Part shown: positions 59,671 through 64,000 of the stretch, in pieces
Numbering within the stretch: the first letter of the stretch is position 1
Layout of the letters: every line of letters begins with the position of its first letter
Origin: Neolewinella marina
Lineage (GTDB): Bacteria > Bacteroidota > Bacteroidia > Chitinophagales > Saprospiraceae
Length of the DNA: 64,000 nucleotides
Direction: 5' to 3'
NCBI RefSeq assembly: GCF_002631205.1
Contig: NZ_PDLO01000007.1
Coordinates: forward strand, 162,272 to 226,271
Translations under genes and position numbers: made by a program
The notes under the pieces: model-generated
Told to the model about the DNA's origin: nothing
Databases searched by the model: none
The model's input: only the letters and a program-made list of their open reading frames with translations

Positions 59671-60939
59671 ATGGAAGCACTGTTCACCGTAAACAACCTC
59701 TGGATCCTGGTGGCGACCTGCCTGGTCTTTATCATGCACCTCGGATTCGCGACCCTCGAGGCTGGCTTCGTCCAGCGGAAGAACGTGGTCAACATTCTTT
59801 TCAAGAACTCGATGATCATCAGTATCGGGTTGCTCACCTACTACTTCATCGGTTACAACCTCATGTACCCCGGTGACGACTACGCCGGCGGCGTCATCGG
59901 CGCATTCGGCGTCATGGACTGGGCCGCCGGGGTGACCCCCGACTACGCGGCCGCCGCCGAAGCCGGGGATACCTACACCGGCTACTCCGACTTCATTTTC
60001 CAGGCCATGTTCGCGGCCACCTGCGCCACCATCGTGTCCGGTGCCGTTGCCGAGCGCATCAAGCTGGTTCCCTTCCTGATTTTTGCTACCCTGTTTGTCG
60101 CCCTGAGCTACCCCATCACGGGCATGTGGCAGTGGGGTGGTGGCTGGCTGGCTTCCCTGCAGACCCCCTTCTACGACTTTGCCGGCTCCACCCTGGTGCA
60201 CGCCGCCGGCGGTTTCGCCGCCCTGGCCGCCATCATCCTGCTGGGTTCCCGCCGCGGTAAGTACCGTTCCGATGGTACGGTGACCGCCATCCCCGGCCAC
60301 AGCATGCCCCTGGCCGCCATCGGGGTGTTCCTCCTCTGGTTCGGCTGGTTCGGCTTCAACGGCGGCTCGGTCCTCAGCGCCGACCCCAACGGCGTCAGCC
60401 TGGTGTTCGTCACCACTTCCCTGGCCGCCGCGGCGGGTGGCGTGGCCGCCTTCTTCATGGGCTACGTCCTGTTCAAGAGCTATGACCTCTCCATGGTACT
60501 CAACGGAATCCTGGGTGGCCTGGTAGGCATCACCGCCGGTGCCGACCTGATGTCGGGCGGAGAAGCCATCGTCATCGGACTCATCGCCGGTACCATCATC
60601 CCCCTGAGCATCGTCTTCTTCGACAAGACCCTGCGGCTCGACGACCCCGTTGGCGCCACCAGCGTCCACGGCGTCTGCGGCATCTGGGGCACCCTGGCCG
60701 TCGGCCTCTTCGGGGCCTCCGCCGGCTTCGACCAGTTCATCACCCAGCTGATCGGCACCCTGGCCGTAGGTGCCTTCTCCTTCGCTTCCAGCTTCATGAT
60801 CTTCAGCGGACTCAAGGCGGTGATGGGCATCCGGGTAGACGAAGAAGAGGAGATCCGCGGCCTCGACGTGGGCGAGCACGATATGCACGCCTACAGCCTG
60901 ACCAAGGAAGACGGCGTCTTCCAGCTTACCTCCGAATAA
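59671..60939 (+). CDS. amt: Ammonium transporter Amt
   Basis: A 422-residue channel with 11 helices, moving ammonium across the inner membrane. FATLEAGFVQRKNVVNILFKN is the first conserved segment, DFAGSTLVHAAGGFAALAAI (twin-His region, first His), GWFGFNGGS, and DDPVGATSVHGVCGIWGTLAVGL (second pore His). The C-terminal tail (GLDVGEHDMHAYSL) is the PII-interaction region. ATG 59671 gives EALFTVNNLWIL; an upstream GTG at 59602 would add an unlikely 23 residues. Confidence 0.94.
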   Translation: MEALFTVNNLWILVATCLVFIMHLGFATLEAGFVQRKNVVNILFKNSMIISIGLLTYYFIGYNLMYPGDDYAGGVIGAFGVMDWAAGVTPDYAAAAEAGDTYTGYSDFIFQAMFAATCATIVSGAVAERIKLVPFLIFATLFVALSYPITGMWQWGGGWLASLQTPFYDFAGSTLVHAAGGFAALAAIILLGSRRGKYRSDGTVTAIPGHSMPLAAIGVFLLWFGWFGFNGGSVLSADPNGVSLVFVTTSLAAAAGGVAAFFMGYVLFKSYDLSMVLNGILGGLVGITAGADLMSGGEAIVIGLIAGTIIPLSIVFFDKTLRLDDPVGATSVHGVCGIWGTLAVGLFGASAGFDQFITQLIGTLAVGAFSFASSFMIFSGLKAVMGIRVDEEEEIRGLDVGEHDMHAYSLTKEDGVFQLTSE

Positions 60940-60990
60940 TCCCCCATCACGGCTGATTTCCTCCCGTACCCCCAAAAAACTACACTAGTT

Positions 60991-62109
60991 ATGAAACTGC
61001 AATCAACTCCGTTTTTCGCCTTCCTCCTCCTCCTGGGCACTCCTCTGCTGGCCCAGGACGCACCACCGCCGGTGGTGCTCGAAGAGGAGGAAACCAACAA
61101 ATCCTTCCAACTGACCGGCTACGTAGACGCCTACTACCAGGCCAACTTCACCAATTCGGTCGGTGAAGACGCCATGCCCCTGGTCTTCGGCAGCTCGTTT
61201 ACCGACTTTTCCAATACCTTCGGCATCGGAAACGTGAACCTGCTGGCCGAGCATTCCTTCGGGAAAGTGAGCTTCGTAGGCCAGATTGGCTTCGGCCCCC
61301 GGGCCGTAGCCGCCAACAGCGACAGCAACCTCGACGTCGGGGGCACCAACTTCGCCTCCACCGTCCAGCAGCTCTACGTCACTTACTCCCCAACGGAGGC
61401 CATTACCTTTACCCTCGGTAATTTTGGCACCTTCATCGGTTACGAAGTGATCGACGCCCCGGCGAACATGAACTACAGCATGAGCTACCTCTTCAGCAAC
61501 GGACCATTCTACCATACCGGGGCGAAGGTGGACGTTGCCCTGGCCGAGGGCATCGGGGCCATGATCGGGGTGTTCAACGATACGGACTCCAAGTTCGACG
61601 CCATCGCCGGCAAGCACATCGGCGGGCAACTGAGCGCCGAAGCCGGCGGACTGGCCGCCTACCTCAACGCCATCTACGGCAAGGAGCAGGAAGGATTCCT
61701 CGACGACGGCACCGCTGACCTCAATGAATTCCAGGTCGACCTCACGGCAACCCTCGACGTCAGCGAAAGCTTCATGCTGGGCCTCAACGCCAGCAGCTAC
61801 TCCACCAGCGCCGACGGGGCAGGGCAGGGCGGTTTCGTAGGCACGGCCCTCTACGCCACCGTAGCGGCCACCGAAACCTTCGACCTCTCGCTGCGCAGCG
61901 AGTACTTCGCCCAAACCGCCGCCGAGGGGGTGGACGGCGACCAGCCCAGCGTATTGGCCCTCACGGCCAGTGGCAACTTCACGGTGGGCGGGCTGCGCAT
62001 CATCCCCGAACTGCGCTTCGATACCGGATCCAACGGCTTCACCTTCGGGGAGGAGGCCAGCGACGACAGCGCCTTCGCCTTCCTGCTGGCCGGCGTCTAC
62101 GCGTTCTGA
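60991..62109 (+). CDS. Outer-membrane beta-barrel porin (OmpL-like porin-2 family)
   Basis: A 372-residue protein with a signal peptide (FFAFLLLLGTPLLAQ). The mature part is made of alternating strands ending in aromatic residues and finishes in a C-terminal Phe (LLAGVYAF), typical of a barrel. QLTGYVDAYYQANFTN, LAEHSFGKVSFVGQIGFGPRA and NFGTFIGYEVIDAPANMNYSMSYLF-type segments match the bbp_2/OmpL-like porin-2 group. Its position between amt and glnA suggests passage of ammonium or small nitrogen compounds; the substrate is not shown. Confidence 0.85.
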   Translation: MKLQSTPFFAFLLLLGTPLLAQDAPPPVVLEEEETNKSFQLTGYVDAYYQANFTNSVGEDAMPLVFGSSFTDFSNTFGIGNVNLLAEHSFGKVSFVGQIGFGPRAVAANSDSNLDVGGTNFASTVQQLYVTYSPTEAITFTLGNFGTFIGYEVIDAPANMNYSMSYLFSNGPFYHTGAKVDVALAEGIGAMIGVFNDTDSKFDAIAGKHIGGQLSAEAGGLAAYLNAIYGKEQEGFLDDGTADLNEFQVDLTATLDVSESFMLGLNASSYSTSADGAGQGGFVGTALYATVAATETFDLSLRSEYFAQTAAEGVDGDQPSVLALTASGNFTVGGLRIIPELRFDTGSNGFTFGEEASDDSAFAFLLAGVYAF

Positions 62110-62127
62110 TATAAAACTTATGGGTAC

Positions 62128-62166
62128 GGGCCGCGTTGCAGGTCTTTTCCTCGGCACCCGCGGCCC
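62128..62166. promoter_or_regulatory. Hairpin between porin and glnA
   Basis: Arms GGGCCGCG (62128-62135) and CGCGGCCC (62159-62166) with a 23-base loop, no T run after it. It may be an attenuator or mRNA-processing structure that lets glnA be expressed differently from the upstream genes. Confidence 0.4.
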
Positions 62167-62222
62167 CGCCCTCACACCAACCTTTCTCAACCTTCTGATT
62201 TAACCCAAACCTTTATTCTATT

Positions 62223-63239
62223 ATGGCTACCAAGCACAAGCTTCAGTACGTCTGGCTCGACGGCAACGAGCCAATGCAGACCCTCCGCTGCAAAACCCGC
62301 ATCGAAGCGAACTTCAGCGGCGACCTGGAGGACTGCCCCATGTGGTCCTTCGACGGATCCAGCACCAACCAGGCCGAAGGCGGCAGCTCCGACTGTCTGC
62401 TCAAGCCGGTCATGATCGTCCCCGACCCCCAGCGCAAGAACGGCTTCATCGTCCTGTGTGAAGTCCTCAACTCCGACGGATCCCCTCATCCCACCAATGG
62501 CCGGGCCACCATCGACGACGAGGACCAGGACTTCTGGTTCGGCTTCGAACAGGAGTACTTCCTCATGGACATGGAAACCAACAAGCCCCTCGGCTTCCCC
62601 GCCGATGGCAGCAACCCTCCCCCCCAGGGCCCATACTACTGCTCCGTCGGTGCCCGCCGGGCTTTCGGCCGCGAGATTATCGAGGAGCACCTGGATGCCT
62701 GCCTCGACGCCGGACTGAACGTGGAAGGCATCAACGCCGAAGTAGCGCCCGGACAGTGGGAGTTCCAGACCTTCGCCAAAGGCGCCAAGGAAGCCGGCGA
62801 CCAGATCTGGATGGCCCGCTTCCTGCTGGAACGGATTTCCGAAGCCTACGGCGTCTACGTCGAATACCACTGCAAGCCCCTCAAGGGCGACTGGAACGGA
62901 TCGGGCATGCACGCCAACTTCTCGAACTCCTTCCTGCGCGACAGCGGCAAGCGGGAGGACTACGAAAAGGTCTGCGAAGCCTTCCGCCCCTACGTCAAGG
63001 AGCACATCGCGGTCTACGGCTACGACAACCACCTGCGGTTGACCGGCAAGCACGAAACCCAGAGCATCCACGAGTTCAGCTTCGGCGTGTCCGACCGGGG
63101 TGCTTCCATCCGTATCCCCATCGCTACGGTGGAGCGCGGCTGGAAAGGCTGGCTGGAAGACCGTCGCCCCAACAGCGCCGCCGACCCCTACAAGGTGGCC
63201 GCCCGGATCGTCAAGACCGTCAAGCCCGTATCGAACTGA
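62223..63239 (+). CDS. Glutamine synthetase, type II (eukaryote-like)
   Basis: A 338-residue enzyme joining ammonia and glutamate with ATP. The beta-grasp domain (YVWLDGNEPMQTLRCKTRI, WSFDGSSTNQAEG) is followed by the catalytic barrel: FGFEQEYFLMD (metal Glu), INAEVAPGQWEFQ, YHCKPLKGDWNGSGMHAN, LTGKHETQSIHEFSFGVSDRGASIRIP and the final EDRRPNSAADPY. Length and motifs are those of GSII, so there is no adenylylation Tyr loop. Last gene of the PII-Amt-porin group; a strong terminator follows at 63340. Confidence 0.93.
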   Translation: MATKHKLQYVWLDGNEPMQTLRCKTRIEANFSGDLEDCPMWSFDGSSTNQAEGGSSDCLLKPVMIVPDPQRKNGFIVLCEVLNSDGSPHPTNGRATIDDEDQDFWFGFEQEYFLMDMETNKPLGFPADGSNPPPQGPYYCSVGARRAFGREIIEEHLDACLDAGLNVEGINAEVAPGQWEFQTFAKGAKEAGDQIWMARFLLERISEAYGVYVEYHCKPLKGDWNGSGMHANFSNSFLRDSGKREDYEKVCEAFRPYVKEHIAVYGYDNHLRLTGKHETQSIHEFSFGVSDRGASIRIPIATVERGWKGWLEDRRPNSAADPYKVAARIVKTVKPVSN

Positions 63240-63310
63240 TGCATCCCTTTCCTGATCTGACCTTCTTTATCCCCTAATCCCAAGATCTGCAAGAAGGTTA
63301 AATCAGCTCA

Positions 63311-63329
63311 GGTTCCCTCTTTTGGAACC
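63311..63329 (+). terminator. Small hairpin after the glutamine synthetase gene
   Basis: GGTTCC-CTCTTTT-GGAACC (63311-63329), just upstream of the main terminator. Confidence 0.4.
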
Positions 63330-63339
63330 GTACCGTTTG

Positions 63340-63370
63340 CCCGGCTCCCCCTTTGGGGGCCGGGTTTTTT
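63340..63370 (+). terminator. Intrinsic terminator of the glutamine synthetase gene
   Basis: Stem CCCGGCTCCCCC / GGGGGCCGGG with a TTT loop (63340-63364, one bulge) followed by six T (63365-63370). It ends the 59193-63239 group and isolates it from the promoter array downstream. Confidence 0.85.
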
Positions 63371-63410
63371 GTGTCCTATATATATAAGGATAGGGTAGGG
63401 GGCTTCCGGG

Positions 63411-63427
63411 CGCCGGTGCGCGGGTGC
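63411..63427. repeat. Dispersed 17-base repeat, diverged copy 4 (reverse complement)
   Basis: The reverse strand reads GCACCCGCGCACCGGCG followed by CCCGG: 15 of 17 bases match the other copies, and the CCCGG that follows agrees with copy 3. Confidence 0.4.
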
Positions 63428-63463
63428 CAGGGAAGTCCAGCAGCAATAAAAGTAGGGGAGGAC

Positions 63464-63495
63464 TTGCAGGTGTAAATCCCAACGACGTACCTTTG
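63464..63495 (+). promoter_or_regulatory. Tandem promoter P1
   Basis: TTGCA (63464) and TACCTTTG (63488-63495), 24 bases from box to box. The transcribed start region contains CCCGCAAACGA. First of four matching promoters in the gene-free region 63240-64000. Confidence 0.7.
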
Positions 63496-63662
63496 CCTTC
63501 CCGCAAACGAATAGTGCGCGCGGCACACGCCGGACCTTTACAAGGCTCCGGCTCCTCTTTCAGCTTTCCGATTCATTTTGCCTGGGGCAACGGCCACAGG
63601 AACGGATCATTTTCGCTGAAACGCTCGGATCAACCTGATTTCAGAAAAACTTTCTAAAACAG

Positions 63663-63694
63663 TTGCACGAGTCGCCCGCGTCATTGTACTTTTG
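63663..63694 (+). promoter_or_regulatory. Tandem promoter P2
   Basis: TTGCA (63663) and TACTTTTG (63687-63694), again 24 bases apart, preceded by an A/T-rich stretch (AAAAACTTTCTAAAACA) like an UP element and followed by CCCCGCAAACGAGCGG. Confidence 0.75.
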
Positions 63695-63859
63695 CACCCC
63701 GCAAACGAGCGGCGCCTGATTCACCTGGCTTACGGGCCTGGACGAATCGCCTTCCTTAGTTAACCGGCCCGGCCGGCAGCGCAAGCGCTGGTACGGGGTG
63801 GGGCAATAGCGGAAGGGTTTTGGTTCTCAATCTTTCGGAAAAGAAACTTTTCAAAAGGG

Positions 63860-63891
63860 TTGCAGGAACGGAAACGGGCGACGTACCTTTG
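63860..63891 (+). promoter_or_regulatory. Tandem promoter P3
   Basis: TTGCA (63860) and TACCTTTG (63884-63891), 24 bases apart, preceded by AAAAGAAACTTTTCAAAA and followed by CCCCCGCGAATGAGCGG, a near copy of the P2 start region. Confidence 0.75.
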
Positions 63892-63966
63892 CGGCCCCCG
63901 CGAATGAGCGGTGGCAAACTTGAGGAAACGGGCTGGAAAGAAAAAGTGAGAAACTTGCTTTTCAGC

Positions 63967-63997
63967 TTGCAGGAATCAAAAACTTGCTGTACTTTTG
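63967..63997 (+). promoter_or_regulatory. Tandem promoter P4, at the window edge
   Basis: TTGCA (63967) and TACTTTTG (63990-63997), 23 bases apart, preceded by A-rich DNA. The transcript would start at about the last base of the window; the gene it serves lies outside. Confidence 0.7.
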
Positions 63998-64000
63998 CAG

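Noticed and set aside
59650..60975. 441-codon open frame on the minus strand
   Set aside because: Antisense to amt; low-complexity Gly/Asp/Glu-rich translation without motifs.
63303..63526. Short minus-strand frames after glnA
   Set aside because: They span the glnA terminator and promoter P1 and contain the dispersed repeat; no signal of a real protein.
1..64000. tRNA or rRNA genes inside the window
   Set aside because: I found no T-loop type GGTTCRANYCC in a plausible cloverleaf outside coding DNA and no rRNA sequence; only the promoters at the right edge hint at one beyond it.

Overview
The window comes from a high-GC member of the Bacteroidota, most likely a Saprospiria/Lewinella-type marine bacterium. 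This rests on Bacteroidota-type -7 boxes (TAnnTTTG, with a TAnnTTGG variant) in front of many genes, start codons without Shine-Dalgarno sequences, a type IX secretion (T9SS) C-terminal signal, DUF2911 and GH92 proteins, a GntR regulator with a sugar-binding-like domain in a rhamnose locus, and a eukaryote-like GSII glutamine synthetase. The genus is inference. The DNA is ordinary chromosome, densely coded on both strands. I see no prophage, CRISPR array, insertion sequence or tRNA gene.

Layout. 1-10.3 kb: DUF6438-like protein (cut by the edge), EttA, a sulfite dehydrogenase-like Mo enzyme/cytochrome c pair, a small membrane protein with an alpha/beta hydrolase and a pullulanase, a DUF2911 fusion protein, a YheT-type hydrolase and a membrane protein. 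10.3-17.3 kb: secreted helical protein, large propeller-type hybrid histidine kinase, lactonase-like propeller, Mg-chelatase-type ATPase. 17.4-23.7 kb: a 36-residue membrane peptide, corrinoid adenosyltransferase, LpxD, RmlD, ArgB, TraB/GumN protein, DoxX protein, enoyl-CoA hydratase-family protein. 23.8-27.6 kb: homogentisate catabolism (HmgA, fumarylacetoacetase, flavin reductase-like protein, thioesterase). 27.8-35.3 kb: Hsp20, UPF1-like helicase, FKBP lipoprotein, an APC permease with a disrupted 5' end lying between palindromic repeats, and a GH92 mannosidase. 35.3-44.4 kb: a possible structured RNA followed by a complete L-rhamnose regulon (mutarotase, Ppx/GppA protein, GntR regulator; divergently the aldolase/dehydrogenase, isomerase, kinase and an NCS1-like permease). 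44.5-47.5 kb: secreted and surface proteins. 47.7-52.2 kb: CdsA, receiver protein, HemL, lipoprotein, MetZ. 52.3-57.5 kb: a TetR-controlled three-part export system whose ABC subunit lacks most catalytic residues. 57.4-63.2 kb: conserved unknown protein, then a nitrogen module PII - Amt - porin - GSII. 63.24-64.0 kb: no gene, but four evenly built tandem promoters pointing out of the window, as expected ahead of an rRNA or translation operon.

Most notable points: the tandem promoter array at the right edge; the TGTCAGACATC/GATGTCTGACA repeats flanking a permease that appears frameshifted in a five-base C run; a possible terminator-ended RNA at about 35.35-35.52 kb; the degenerate ABC exporter; an NCS1-like permease where a rhamnose transporter is expected; and -7 boxes only 3-7 bases before several start codons, suggesting leaderless mRNAs.
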